The notes below the pieces were generated by a model. That model did no database searches. It was given only the letters and a program-made list of their open reading frames with translations, and was not told where the DNA came from. 64,000 nucleotides of DNA. It comes from Oreocharis arfaki. Lineage: Eukaryota; Chordata; Aves; Passeriformes; Paramythiidae. The stretch spans positions 1,105,079 through 1,169,078 of the forward strand of contig VZRR01007849.1 in assembly GCA_013398015.1 (NCBI GenBank). Reading direction: 5' to 3'. Position numbers and translations under genes: made by a program. Below, piece after piece: positions 12,101-25,500 of this stretch (position 1 is the stretch's first letter; each line of letters starts with the position of its first letter).

Positions 12101-14125
12101 CCAGCATGTCAGCCCCACAGGTGCCTCGAACCCCTGGTCACTCAGACCTGGATATCTTCACGATGAACCAGGAGCCACAGCTGGGCTGAATTACAGGAGT
12201 GTGTCCTGTATGGTGGAGGTCTCCCAGAGCCTGCATGAGGTTGTTTCTAATTTAGTTTTGGTGGAAGTCAGACTAAACAAACAAACGGGTATCTCTACTG
12301 CAAATATCTATGTATGGGGAAACACCAGGAGCACCTTTGAGGAGGCAGTGAGTGGTGCCCTTGGGGGTACAGCACATAGGAGAGGCACGTCCACATGTAG
12401 ATGAGACATCTGGCTGCAGCTTGATGAGTGTACATATTTTCCACTCACTCCTGCCCACAATGTCACCTCTACCTCTGCTTTTAAATTGCAGCCTCCAGCA
12501 CAGGGAAAGGCAGCACAAGTTAAAAAAACCTCAAATCCCGCCAACTTCTCTTTCCGACCAAGAGTGAAACTCTTCTTGTAGCAAGTGAGTATCAGATCCA
12601 TACCCTAGAATGAATAGTAGGGGTCTGAGCAGCTGGAAAGTTGAGGTCTAATGTCTTGGTTGGGTGAGATTACAATTAAATGCCTTTTTCCTGCAGAAAT
12701 GGGTGCTTGCCAAATCTCCAGTGTAATACAGAACACTTTCTTCTTGTGCTGCAGAGCCCTAAGATACCAGACCTTCTATGTATGGCAGCAGACAGACAAA
12801 TGCACTCAAAATGACAGAGCAATTTCTCATATTTACTCTCTTTGCCTCTACCCCCAGTGCCTGTAGAGGCAGATCCATGGCAGTGAGCACTGTCTTACCT
12901 TGTTGGTAGAAGGATGTGGTTAAATGCTCCCTGATTTTTTTTTACTAGAAAATGAGTTTGTTGATGTGGTGCCAGTCAAATACTGACAGAAAATTGAGAG
13001 AGCTGTGAAGCTCACTTGTTCACTGATGCTCCACTCATAAGTTACGTGCCTTAGAAAGTTGCTTTGCTGGTAAAATACCTTTTTCCTAGCCCATATAACA
13101 CTGAATCTATGCCTATAGAGAGCATCAGAACATCAAGAGTCTTCTTCATCATATGTATAAAGTTCAATTTTTCTTAGAAGTGCTTCTTAATACTCTTTTT
13201 GCATTCAAGTAAAGCTGTCACTGAGTTCACTGAGGTTTGCCCACGCAAGGAGCAAAGGCTCTGTCCCCTTGGGATTACACAAGCCATTTTCTAGTAATTT
13301 GTCTGCTAAGGTGACAGATTTCCTTATTATAGCACTGAAAACAGGAACTTCACTGTCTTCTCACCGAAATGGCTTTACATCTTTTATGAAACTGAGCCAA
13401 AGGCACTATGCTTGTCAGCTGGAGTTGGTGGCTGTTTGGTTGGTCTGGACATGAGAATTATCTACTTCCCCTTCCTCTTTTTTTGTTTTTGTTAATGAAG
13501 GCTTTATACCTGACTAAAATACATAGCTGTGTTTTTCCCTTCAGGACATGTTATCGGAAGCTTTGAGTTGGGGGTGGGAGTAAAAAAGTTCACTTACTAA
13601 GTAAGATTAAAGAAATTAGAGGCTAAGGCTCATATTTAATTTTCCCTTGTAGATGTAATTTTTCATGCAGTGACAGCATTAGAACCTTTTCAAGTTTTAT
13701 AGCTATTTCACATTTGGCAGAAACAACAGGAAACCATCTGTAGCAAAGCAGGATTGTTGTAAGCATAATATTCAGTAATGAAAAAAAAAAGATTAAAAGA
13801 AAACACTGTTATCTTTATGTGATAGCTTTGAAGGTGCAAAGAGCAGGATGCTTGCATTTGCTAGTAACTTAATAAAAATTTTCTAGATGAGTCAGCCATG
13901 GAAAAAAATGGTTACTTCAGCAGAAGGAATAAATCCCGTAAGAAATTTGACTTTTGGTTTCTTGTTGAGATTTCCATGATGACTGTAAAGATATTTTGTG
14001 GTGAGCCGGCTGTATGTGCCTGTTTTCAGTAAATCATAACTTACAATGGTGGAGCTAAGCACACACACAACTTCAAATAGTCACATTGTCCCACAGAAGG
14101 CAAGTAGGCTACTTGTGTTCTTAAG

Positions 14126-14205
14126 CTTTAACTTCATGCTCAAAAGCCTTTTCTAGACTTTTCTAGGGAAAGGTCTTTAACTTCATGCCCAAAAGCCTTT
14201 TCTAG
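14126..14205 (+). repeat. tandem duplication, period 49 bp
   Basis: The sequence CTTTAACTTCATGC followed by CAAAAGCCTTTTCTAG occurs at 14126-14156 and again at 14175-14205, with one mismatch in 31 bp. A further TTTTCTAG lies in the spacer. This is a local duplication with no coding meaning that I can see. Confidence 0.8.
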
Positions 14206-14756
14206 GGAAATAAAAATAAATTGTGGATATTTAGACATCTTTTACTGTCCTCTGTTCCCATATAACAAAATGTGTTTGTTCTTGCTTTGTTGTGTTTTCT
14301 GTGCTGGAAAGCAGACTTCCAGACTGAAAGAGTGTATACTCATCACTTGCAGGTGAAAAATACTTTTTGCTGGAACTTATTTTGTTAATTGGGGTGTCAC
14401 ATCCCAAGGCTGCAGTTTCAGGGGTGCTCATGGTAGCCACTAAATATCTCTGAAGACCATGGTCAGTCCTGTAAAGTTGTTATGTTGCAAATATCCTTTC
14501 CAGAATGTCCACTTAAGAAAGGGAGAGAACTGTTTTTTCGGACGTATTCTAAAATGCAGCCTGGGCTAAACCTGTCTCTAATTTCTTTGTCACTGACAGT
14601 GTTTCACATTTTAGTAATCAGACCTAGTTTTGAGATACCATTTCACTGCTCAAAAGTCAAAATGTGTCAGGGAACTGCAGTATCTTCTTGTTATTAATGT
14701 CTTAAATTATAGCTAGACACCCTGTTTTTCCAGTTTTCAAGACAAGTTATGAAGGC

Positions 14757-14772
14757 TTTTTTTTTTTTTTTT
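14757..14772. repeat. poly(T) run, 16 bp
   Basis: Sixteen T residues in a row. It could be a decayed poly(A) tail of a minus-strand retroposed sequence, but no body of such an element is recognisable next to it. Confidence 0.7.
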
Positions 14773-17700
14773 AAGTGCTGAGCTGATGAGACATTAAAGG
14801 TTTCTTTTTCAAATAGTTTGGCTCTTGGGTTGCTGCTTTCACTCACACCTGCCCCTTGACTTAGAAATCGTCTCCGCCTCTTCTGCATCAAACACTAAAT
14901 TTACATAGGCACAAAGAAAGTGTGGAAGGCCAACAGCTCGCACCGTCATTAAGATGGGAATGCCAGAAGAACAAAGCAGCACAGTGGTAAGAGAAATCTA
15001 ACAATACCCTGCCTTTCTGCGAGTCTGACTAACCAGGGCTTTCCCACAGGAGGGAACAGTGCTGAGGATACCGCAGAATTAGCAGATGCGTATAGGGCTG
15101 CTGGCAGTGACTAAGCCAGCAACAGCGAGTGAGTCGAAGTTCTAGACATGAGTCAGGTTTTGAACTTGTTGTGGTTTGTAGCGGCTCAAAGGCTTTGTAT
15201 GGCATCACTGCAAGAGTCTGCGACTGCGAAGTGATGGGCTTACAGCTGGTAGAGCCACTGATGCTTTGGAAGGGAGTGCTTGCTTTTAGCAAAACATTGT
15301 AGTTGAGCTCAACATCCACAGCACAGCCTTTGCATTGTTTTAATGCCTTTACCAAAGTGCTTTGGCTTATTAATTCAGTAAGGTCTTGCTAATTATACAA
15401 GCCTCCCTGGAGAATTTTAGGGATGCTCATAAGAAGCATCATAAAATTATTTCTTAAAATGTGTGTGACAAAAATAAGATAAAAGCAGTGGAATGATATG
15501 TGCATTTAGCAGCTAAAGTAAGAAATTTTTTCTCTGCGTGCATGGCTTTTGCTTCTGGAATTCTAAAACACAGAAGCAAAGAAAATGAGAGGAAACATGA
15601 AGTCTGTGCTTGTTTTGTTTCTTCAGAACTTTTTGTTCCTGCCTTTTAAAATGAGTTTGGCATAATGACTTGAGATGTTCCCTCAGTCCTGATATTGTGG
15701 GTGTTTTTGCCATTTATTTTAACAAGCTGTTGATGTTGTACTTTTATCTGCTGCTGCCTCTGCCTGTGCCTGTGACAGAGATGGACTAAAACTTAAAGAA
15801 AAGGTGCAATTGCTGCACAGGATGCCCAAACTGTATTAGTTTAGTCAAAATGAGTGAAAGACATCTGCTTTTCCCCTTGCAAAGCCAAGTGCAAAGACAA
15901 TGCTAACAGCTCAAGTTTTCCCAAAAATACGTGCAGAAGTAAAGCTGCTGTCTGTGGTATTTTCCTTACCATTACTAATTCTAGATGGATTAATCTAACA
16001 AGAGGTGCATACGTACCTTTACTTAGCTTCATAGGCATGTCCACTTTTGCAGAACAGATGCAAACTCATAAACAATTCTGCTGAACTCTGCAATATTTTT
16101 CATCTGGAGTTTTCACACTTTTTTGTATATATAGAAGAAACACTTTTCCTTGATCACAGAAGAGCAATTAGTGGTGGGCGTGTGAAAAGTGTGTAGAATA
16201 ACAGGCACTCTCTGAGTCTTTGATTTGGGAGCAGTCTGAGGTGAGAAGCAGATGCTTTCTGTTAGATCATCTCCAAGGACTTAATCCCAAGGAGGAACTT
16301 GGATGCTTAGCAGACAAGTCACTTCACATGCAAAGTCTGAAACTTAGATATTAAGAAATCTTGCTTGCCTCCTCTTCACCACAGAGGTACCTACATACCT
16401 TAACACCCACGTTTGCATCCAGTGAGTTCCTTGCATGCCTGAACGTGTGCTTCTGGACATGCTTTACCTGGCTTGGCCTGTGCTGGATGAACAGACCCAC
16501 ACGCCACATGTCAAGCCCTCCTGCTGAGAACGGTCACACTGTTACATGCTCAGGGAGCTCAGGTGGGCGATCTGGACTCAACATGTTTCTCAGCCTGCAG
16601 AGACTTTAGCTGTTTTACTCACAACAGTGTCCCCAGCCCCAGCTCTTGTGCATTTCAGTAGAGGTGTCTGTCTGTCCATCCCTCTTGTTTTTTAACTGTT
16701 ACCTTTTCCTAGGCATAAGTGGCAATTTGGAGAGCAAAAGAAAAATAATACTGCCACGAGTGTATGGAGACACTTGGTCTGGGTAATACTCAGTATAAGA
16801 TATCTAAATTTAGCTCAGAGTAAGAACTGGAGCCCAGTTTCCAAACCCTGACCCAGGTGGTGCCCCAGTCACTACGTTTGGGAGTCATGTGCCTGAGTGA
16901 AAAAGAGACAAAAACAGTCTCATGCAAAGCAGAAAAGCTGCAAGAGGAGGAAGCTGGACAATCCTGAAAGAGCCTGTGTAGCCATGCTGCCTGGCCAGGG
17001 GCCCTGAACAGCTCCCTCTCCATGGAGCCCACCCAGCCCCTTTGGGGGAAGATTTCCGAAACTGTGTTCATACAAAGGAGGATGCTGGCAGGTGGAGGTG
17101 TTTGGCCTTGTGTTGCCCTGTAGATGATGGGGTTATTAAGTGCAAAGATATGAAGCAATGACAGGAGGTGTTCCATAGGCTGGATTTTAGGGAGTCTGGA
17201 GGACTGTAGGGCAAAGCCGTGTCAGGTTTCTAAGGCCTGCCAGGGTCACAGCCAAGATATTTTGAAGATCTCTGTTTCAAGGTGTCTCTTCCTAGACTCT
17301 GGCTGTAGCTGCCACCTTCTGTGTCTGCCATGGAGCACTGAGTCCTTTATGGCACTGTTCCTGTTGTGAATCTGGCCTGATCCTCAGTGAAGTAGGAAAC
17401 TTTCCTGGGAAAAATTCTAGACGTTAGTCTTGGTTAGTTCAAGTCAAACATGGCTAGGAGGCAAGTAGCTTCAGGATCACTAGTATGCATGAAGGATGAT
17501 TTCTGATGGATCAGTGTCTTGTGGCCAATAGCCAGCTCCAGCTGAAGCTCTTCACACTGGGACATTTGCAAAGACCTTGCTGCCATGTGCATTTGCCAGT
17601 GGCTGACAAGGCACCCTTGTCACGTGCTGTACTGCACCATGAAACCCCTGGGGTCTGCTGGGGAAGGGGGCTGGGGATGCACGATTAAGCTGCGGAAGTG

Positions 17701-18639
17701 TGTGGGAAATTGCATCATGGCCACACAAGCACCATTTGCTTTGGAATTTACTTAAAATCTGGGTAAATACACCCCATTTAAAAAAACCCAAACCAAAACC
17801 ACAAAGTAGCCCTCCTGCAAATATCCAATAACCCCATGGCTTTGGCACTCTCTTGGGACGCAGGTGTTGGAAATTCAGCTCCCTGTTCCAAATTAAACAG
17901 AGGGAGTATTTGATGTTGTCCCATTTTACTCAGAGTGTGTCATACACCTGCACTAATAAATTGATCTGTGGAAACCATATACTTCTCTGAAATGTGCTAA
18001 CCATAAGTAAGCCTTAAGTCCTTACTAAAGGTGTAGCAATACCTTTTAATCTGTTAAAGAACAATTATTCGGAGTGCAAGCGGAGAACACAGCAGAGATT
18101 TTTGGAGAAAGATGTTGTAGGGCAAAATTCAGTGAAGGGGTAATAGGTGGTATCAGTGTGGTCGTCTTAGGTTTGTATTTCCAGGCTTTTGAGTGGTTTT
18201 GAAGTTTAAATGTTCGCAGTAACTATAGTATTTTCTGAACACTGACCATTTGTATTGTAAACGAATTGGTTTTTGATTGAGAAACTGCTGAGCCTAATAC
18301 ACTCTTCTGTCAGTAGGCACACTGACTTCAGCTGCAGATGCCGCTTTGGGAGTGGGAACAGCACAATTTGATCTTTATGTTTTAAAGACTGAAGTTGCTC
18401 CCTTTTGGAGAAGTTTGCTTTATTGGGCACATAAATTAGGGAGAACCATTTTGTAGCTCTGTATACAGCTTTGACATCTTCCTAAAAGAAGAATACTTGT
18501 GTGAGAAATAAACAGGACCTCAGGGATTCAAGTGAGGAGCTTTATACATGTAACTGTCTGGGCAAGAAAAATGTACAGAACTGATTCCATGCAGACAGGC
18601 AAACTCAAGCCTGTTTCCTCAAGGCTTTAGACTTACGTC

Positions 18640-18930
18640 ATCATGAGGGCGGTCTTACGGCTTTTTTTATTTTTTTAACAGATTTGTCCCTCCAGTATGT
18701 CATGACATGACAACAGAGATGAAAGGGTTTTAATTGGCATGTAATGTATGTGTGTTTGGGTCACTTTTAATTACATATGAATAGTACAGAAGAAAAATAA
18801 CAAACATAGCTTATTAGTAACAAAGAAAAATGCTACCCTTTCTGCTGCACACTTGTGGGCTGAGATTCGACATAATTAAGCTCAATGTAAAAATAACTCA
18901 TCTGTCAATACCATCATTTATCATGAAAGG
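18640..18930. promoter_or_regulatory. candidate conserved non-coding block (weak)
   Basis: This repeat-free stretch has homeodomain-type cores (TTTTAATTGG, TTTTAATTAC, ATAATTAAG), a CRE-like TTACGTCATC half-site and a 10-bp palindrome TGTCATGACA. Its texture resembles deeply conserved vertebrate enhancers, but conservation cannot be seen in one genome. Treat it as a pointer for a multi-species alignment. Confidence 0.2.
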
Positions 18931-19328
18931 ATGAGCTCTCTGTAATGCATGGTTTGAATTAACTGTTGCTTGCTGTTGAAGTGACTGAGACGCCGTGTAC
19001 ACATTTGGTACTTACGCGCGTACATGAGTTTTTGTAGATGTCTTTTGGAGACAGAGCCAAGGGAGACAAAAAAACAGACTCTGAAAGCAACCTGAGCACA
19101 CACACTCGCTATGCACCGAAAGCCTTGTCATTTAAACAAGCTTCCTGTTTGCCTTTTTTGGAGAAGAATTAGCTTTCGTTGTTCGCTGTTTTAAAGCTCT
19201 TCACTTTAACATGCCCTCAGGTCCCTGCAAGGTGATACTTTGGACAAGCTGTAAAAGAAATGTAGTTCCTCAGCTGCTGTTGTGCACTTGATAGTTTTAC
19301 CTTCCAGAAATGATGTTTCCATAACTCT

Positions 19329-19365
19329 TTATTTATTTCAAGCAAATGCTCATGGAAATAAATAA
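19329..19365. repeat. 11-bp perfect inverted repeat
   Basis: TTATTTATTTC at 19329-19339 is the exact reverse complement of GAAATAAATAA at 19355-19365, with a 15-nt spacer. It is AT-rich, so a chance origin remains likely. Confidence 0.7.
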
Positions 19366-20744
19366 TTCAGGGTTTTGCTATAGAATACGTTGCTACCACT
19401 ACAAGAACGATTTTTCTACTGCTTGCACAGAGCAACACATTTAGTCAGACTAAGCCATCTTCTACGAGCTGCCCCAGACCAGGGCCTGGGGGATTCCAAG
19501 AGACCCTGAACCAGGCAGGTTGTCTTCAACTCTTGGAGAGAAACAGGTGTGCCCGGAGGCAGGAAGGGGCTCTTCTCACAGAGCTCTCAAGTCATAAACA
19601 TGACTGTTGCTGTATTTCAATTTGCAAGATGATCTTGACATTGACCACCCCTTTGCAGGCAGAGGCTGATGACATACAGTGCCACATTGCCCTGTAGCCA
19701 TAGGCCCCAAGCAGGTGAGAGTGAGTTGCCTGGGATTTCTGTCCAGGCACCATCTTTCTATGGGGGAGTTGAATGGCTGTGGAGAACAGGTGCATGAAGG
19801 GAGCAGGTAGAACAGAGGGTCGGGATTGCAGCAAACATGAGGGTTGTTGGAAAGGATGCTCAAATCCGGTTTGGGCTCCCAAGGGTATGGAGAGCAGCAG
19901 GGACATGAGCAGTGGCTGTGGGAAGAGCACAGGGTGCAGGCAGGGGGACGGGGTACCTGCTGCTTTCCACTGAGGTGCTGCTCAAGCTAGAGTGGAGTGG
20001 GGAATGGCAGCCAGAGGAGTCACACAGCATTAAAAAGGAGTCATTGGCCCCACAAAGCATGTGCAGTGAGGAAGAAACTTAGTTAATAGGAGGCAAAAGA
20101 CCGGATGGGGACAAAACCAGCAAATGATTGGAGGACAGGGAGAAAGATGGCATCTCTCTGGGGATGGAAAAGGAATTGCTGGTGAATCCAGGTCGTTTGC
20201 TGTCTAATTAATTGCTCATGCTCTCATTCTTGAATAACATAACAAACACCAAACTTTGAAGCTCCATTTTCAGAACAGTAAAATTATTTGATCAGAAACA
20301 CAAAGGAGGGAAAAAGTACAAACAAAATTTTACAGGCTGCAGAAAAACTATCTTGAGCCTTAAACGTGTCCATGGATTTACCATGTAGCCCTGCTTACAT
20401 GTGTACATATAACATATAAATATTCACATTTTTTATTAGCTCAGAAGTAATTTTAAAGGTTCTAATGATTACCAGTATACAGAGAAGTTCCCAGGAGCCT
20501 TCTTAGCATGTTATTGCAGTAAGAGCTGTTCAACAGCAGCAAAAGATGCACAGTGTGTACAACTACAAAATACATTTATACTCTGGCCAACTAGTTAATC
20601 ACAAATAACTATGTGAACAATCTTGGTTAATGTACAAGCTTGTCATCCGTATTCAAATTTTCATCTTCTGATGGTCTTTTATCACTGTTCGTTGCAAATT
20701 GCTTTGGGAGATGCTGAAGATCCTTTTCGGAAAGGAAGAACACG

Positions 20745-20843
20745 GTGGTTCTACATGGTTGTGGACTTGTCAGTGCTGGGTTAATAGCTGGACTTGATGA
20801 TATTAAAGGTCTTCTTCAACCTAAATGGTTCTATGATTCTGTG
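20745..20843 (+). mobile_element. CR1 LINE 3' end fragment
   Basis: The sequence follows the CR1 3' untranslated consensus: ACATGGTT, then TGGACTTG, a stretch ending GGGTTAATAGCTGGACTTG, AAAGGTCTTCTTCAACC, and finally the tail TTCTATGATTCTGTG. CR1 copies are normally 5'-truncated and end in such octamer-type repeats rather than poly(A). The copy lies in + orientation and is cut off to the left near 20745, where similarity fades. Confidence 0.85.
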
Positions 20844-23800
20844 CTTGGACCAGAAGGCCTTAATAGTGCCTGTAACAACTTCTTGAAAATTCCATCATTT
20901 TTAACAGGCAGGCAGCAATGAAGAGGCTGCTTAGAGCCACGTATTTCTGTTTCCCACTCTTGTGGCTCCCTGTGATGGCAATCTGAACTGGCCTTGCTTA
21001 TGCTTGCTTTTTTTTTGGCAAAGCTGTGCACAGTTTATTGCATTTGACTTCAGGTTCAAGCAGCATTCTGTAGCGCTGTCAAGAGCTGAAATGTCAGAAT
21101 GAAATACTGAATGCTATTTCCTCAGATGCTTGGTGTCACAAATTATGGAGGCTCCAGGCTAAGTGTCCGCAACATATTCCCGTGATTGCTGCGGTAGAGC
21201 CATGCTCCATTTTTCAATACATTGGTCACAGGTTGAAGAAACTGATTTTTCTGAGAATCTTTTGCTGGCACCAGATAAAAGACATCATCCCCCAAGGAAA
21301 AAAAAAAACCAAACCAACAACAGAACAAAACTACAAAACAGCCCACAGAAAAAAGACATTTTAAAAAAAATTTATAAATTGTAAGTTTTTCAATTGCAAA
21401 AAATGGAACAGGATACCTGTGGCCAGGCTGAGATTGATGCTGCAGCTTCACATGAAGTTGTGTCAGTTCAGTGCTAGTGTAGATGTTTTTCCTCCCAACC
21501 AAGTGGGCGAATATTGGATGTGTTGTTCAAGCTCCCTTCCCGCCCTCCCTCTTGCCCTGTTTTAAGTCTGCTGCAAACTTAACCTGCTTTATTCAGATTT
21601 GTAACGGCATGAGGCTTTTGTGCTAGCTGGGACATGCAAGTACCTGGAGTCCTAGAAACGCTCATAATTTGCATTCTTAATGAAACATAATTTAAAATCC
21701 TAAATATAGAAAGTTGTCTATAACTGAAGTGGATTAAACCAGCTCCTTTTTCCCAGATCTCAGACATCCCTGTCAGCACAGAAGTTTTGGAAGAACCCCT
21801 GTAAAGCCACAAGTCTTAACTGCTTGACAAAGGAGAACCAGAAAACCAAATCTAGATCTTTCAGCGGGGTTAAATGCAGAACATGCTGATGGGTGCTGCC
21901 CAATAGCAGGTGAAATATGTGGTGCTAGAACAGTCTTTAGGGACCTTAGCTTTTTTTGCTAATCCCATGTTGCTTTCTGGTCTCTGGATCCAAGATAGGC
22001 ATTATGAAATGCTTCAGAAGGGCAGGTTTTACTTACTTTAAAGTTTTGCCTTAACCACCTATGCTGTCATTTTTTCTGCCTTCTTTTCTCTATCAGCGTA
22101 ATTTCAGAATATCTCCTCAGAACTGTTTTAGAATGCCCTGGATTAATGGGGCGTTATTCCAAATGCCATGGTAATTCTTCACCCTGGAAAATGCTCCTCA
22201 GCTGGTTCTGCACCACAAATTGCATCCTTACACCCCAACTTTTCTTGGGCCTTTGAACGATAGTGTGATACAGGCAATAAGTATCTCTGCCGATTGCCAG
22301 GTGTTATTCTCTCTTTAAGACAGGCATTTTCTGCCTGCATCACTTCAAAGCCTTCAGTAATTAGCCCAACTCCTGCTAATGCTACAGCTTCAGCAGCCTG
22401 AGCTCTAGGATGTTCAGCTGTGTTTCTCTACATCCTGACACTGTCCTGAGCACACTCTTCTGTCTCTGCTCTTGTTTGCTTCGCCGATCTCAGTGCTCTA
22501 TGGCTTTGCCTCCCAGACAGATTCAGTGTAAAATTAAATCCTTATAACCAAGGGTTTTCCTCCAGAAAAATTTAAGAAGCTGAATGAAAGCAGCTTACTT
22601 AGGGACAGGATCCTAAAATGAGGAAATCAGGCTTGCCTCAGAAAACATGTGAACGACATGAACTGATGGCACAGAGCTTCTCACGTCTCCCACCAAGCCA
22701 AAAAGCTCCTTTCAGTCCTTCACAAGCACCTGAGAGGTTACTGCTTCCCTGGCAGTGGGGTGACTTAAGGATCCCGCCCAACGCCTGGTCCCACAGCCTG
22801 GCTGCCAAAGACAAGGAGAGGCTGGGCCAAAACACAGGTGCCCACACACAGACGGCCAGACCCATTTCATCCTTGCGCCCCATGCTGCAGGCTGGCAGCT
22901 GTCGCTGGCTTCTGGCCTGGGCACACCCTTGCACACTGCTTCATGCCTGTGTCTTTTCCTCCACCCACTACCTGCATCAGAGGTTTGATTCTCCCCCTGC
23001 CCCCCCCATTTTCTTTCACCTCAAAGTGATAGCAATTCCTGGTGCATTTATCTTAGATGATGTGGTTGTTGTAAGATGAAGTACCTGCAGCAGCCAGTCT
23101 GCGGTTGATTTGAACGCAGGCGAGTCTCAACAATGAGCTTAAAGGAGGGTGTCAGGTATAAATCTTGTCTTCAAACAGCCAGGGTGCATTCCAGACTTCA
23201 GAGACACCTCTTTGTGTGGAAGGTTGGTCGGGTTTTTTTGCCTTCTTTTTCTTTTTCTTGGACCTGGAAGAGGATGAAAGTGGCGGGGTGTGTGCATTCG
23301 TTTAGGCTGATAATGAGAGTGGGGCTCACGGGCATGGTAATTTGGCAGCCTCTTCACTTCCTGTAACAGTTTTTTAGAAAAAATCATTCAAGGGCTGCTT
23401 AAAGACAAACATTTTTTGTTTAACTACTGGTGGCTCATTTTCTGAACACCCATGCAATTAATCTTATTTGTATTAAAGAGGCAGGCTGCTTTTTGTAAGG
23501 TTTTCTGAGCTATAATTAATGAAGATCAAAAATGTTACAGAGACATAATATTTAACTTTTCATAGGTGCAACTGCACAACATCTGCAGCAATTAGAGAAG
23601 CAAAAGAAAAAGGCATTGTGTTGGGTTTTTTTCCCTTCAAAGTATCTTTGTTAAGCCTCTTCAGTGTTCTAGCTGGGAATGTAATTTTTGGTGAGGAGAC
23701 TAATCGATACTAAAACCACAGATTTTTTTTTTTTATTGCGTTGATTGTCAAACGCTTGGTTCAAAAATATTGTCAGCTATGTCAAGCTTGTGAGAACTGA

Positions 23801-25414
23801 GCCTATGAAGTTAAGTGCAGAGCTCTCTATATTGCGCCTTGAAGAATCAGACACAAACAAGAGTGTTTACTGCTTGCGTAGTAGTTATCAAGCAAATACA
23901 CGAGTGTGTTAAAACTTCAAAAGCATCATAGCAGTTTCATGATTTTACATGTAAAAAATCCTGGATGTTTTGCCACTAGGAATTCTGTAACACAGATTAT
24001 CTTCTAGCTGTGCTGCTTAAAACATAATTAGTTTTTAGTAAGTAGTAGCTTATTTATCTCTGGATGATTAAATGAAGAATTCTGGAATGCATCACTTGAA
24101 GACATATGACAAGAAACATGCGTAGTTCTACCTTGGCACTAGCTGCCTCCCACTCCACCAACCTTTCAGCAACTCTAGCAAAAAGAAAATCTGGTTTTCA
24201 CTGGCTTGAAATCAAAATGTGGATGGCTCCAAGTGTGTCACTTGGATTCAGAGGGCAATGGCAAGCTTTAGCTTTACAACAGACACACAACTTTCTTATG
24301 CCAGGGATAGCCTGTTTCATATGCATGTGGCATTTTGCTAGCACTTTGCTAGATTAAAAAAAAAAAGCTGCAGCTACATCATTCCTATTAGTATCTGAAC
24401 TCTTCTGACATTGCTAAGGCAAAATCATCTCTGTCATCTCTGTGATCTGCAGTAAGTCTGATCTCAAACATCGTTTGAGGAACAAGCTATCCTGGTGTGA
24501 TCCCAAAACCAAGAGAGGCACCATCTGATGTGAACTAAACCACATTAAGAATGAAAGAAGAATTAATCTTTGTCCTTTCATTGTGGATGTGTCACATGAA
24601 AGGTGACATATGAAGAAGTTACAACCCATGGATATCCACCACACCATAGCTGTACCATGATGAGTGCTACCTGATGACAAGTCCCTCCATCTCCAGTAAA
24701 AAAAACCTGTGCATCTAGAAACCTGGAGGCAGCTATGAGCAAAGGTTCAGGGCAGTGCTGAGCACCCTGCTGTTGTGCCCCAGCAGCCTACACCCTGGCT
24801 TCTCCTTCCCAAGGAGAGAGCAGCCTGGTACCCTTGTGTCTAGGGGTCCTTGTGTTTAACCCATGCTTGATATCAGAAGATAGATAGGTTTGGTTTGAAG
24901 AAATGTTTGCAAAACTGAATCATGGAAATTTGCACATGCTGATTACATCACATTTATTTCTGTTTACTTTGTGATTCATAACTTTTGTAATTATATTCAA
25001 GCAAAAAAGGCTAAAAATTTCTTGTATTCAAATGTAAAGTTATCTGTCATATATAAGAGACATCTGATCTCCAAACCTAACCCCTCTCAAGGTCAAAGCC
25101 CAAGCAGGGCCAGTGGTTTGAATGAGAGCATTGGACTTTGTGCAGAGGACAACAGTAGCAGGGTGGCTTGGGGGTGTCAGGAGAATTAGCAGCAACATGC
25201 TACCTCAGTCCTAGCAAAACCAGGCACAAGAAAATGTCAACAGTTCCAGCTTTTTTCTTAATTACAAAACTGTTATACATCATAAAAATGCACACTTCCA
25301 GGACCAAAATCTGTACGTTCTTTGAATGATATCCAAGTTTTTACATTTTAACTGAGGTGAACCCCTCCCACAGTCCCCCCGGTTACTCATCTTTCCAAGC
25401 ACCCTTTCATCTCT

Positions 25415-25500
25415 TATCTTTCAGACTGTAAGATCTCTGAGAAAGAGACAGTCTTTATTTGTGTATGTACAGCACCCGCATATTTAGCACTAAGCTCAAG
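25415..25500 (+). mobile_element. ancient LINE/SINE 3' end remnant (L2/MIR- or CR1-like)
   Basis: The run CAGACTGTAAGATCTCTGAG, then ACAGTCTTTATTTGTGTATG, TACAGCACC and TTAGCACTAAG follows the order of a very old amniote repeat tail: AGACTGTAAGCTC, then GACTGTCTTT, then GTACAGCGCCTAGCAC. The family assignment is from memory and uncertain, and the copy is heavily diverged. Confidence 0.45.

Larger units (their letters stand above)
5961..20744. other. non-coding DNA, probable EDAR intron 1 (part)
   Basis: This is long AT-rich unique sequence. Apart from the items listed separately (61-bp copy 2, the 49-bp tandem duplication, the T-run at 14757-14772 and the candidate conserved block at 18640-18930), I see only short homopolymer runs and no exon, RNA gene or recognisable mobile element. 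The frames at 6911-7126 and 7133-7354 were checked and match no family I recognise. The intron assignment depends on the CpG island holding exon 1. Confidence 0.45.

Noticed and set aside
22618..23079. 153-codon + strand open frame
   Set aside because: Proline- and serine-rich low-information sequence over locally GC-rich DNA. Other frames are open in parallel and no family is recognised.
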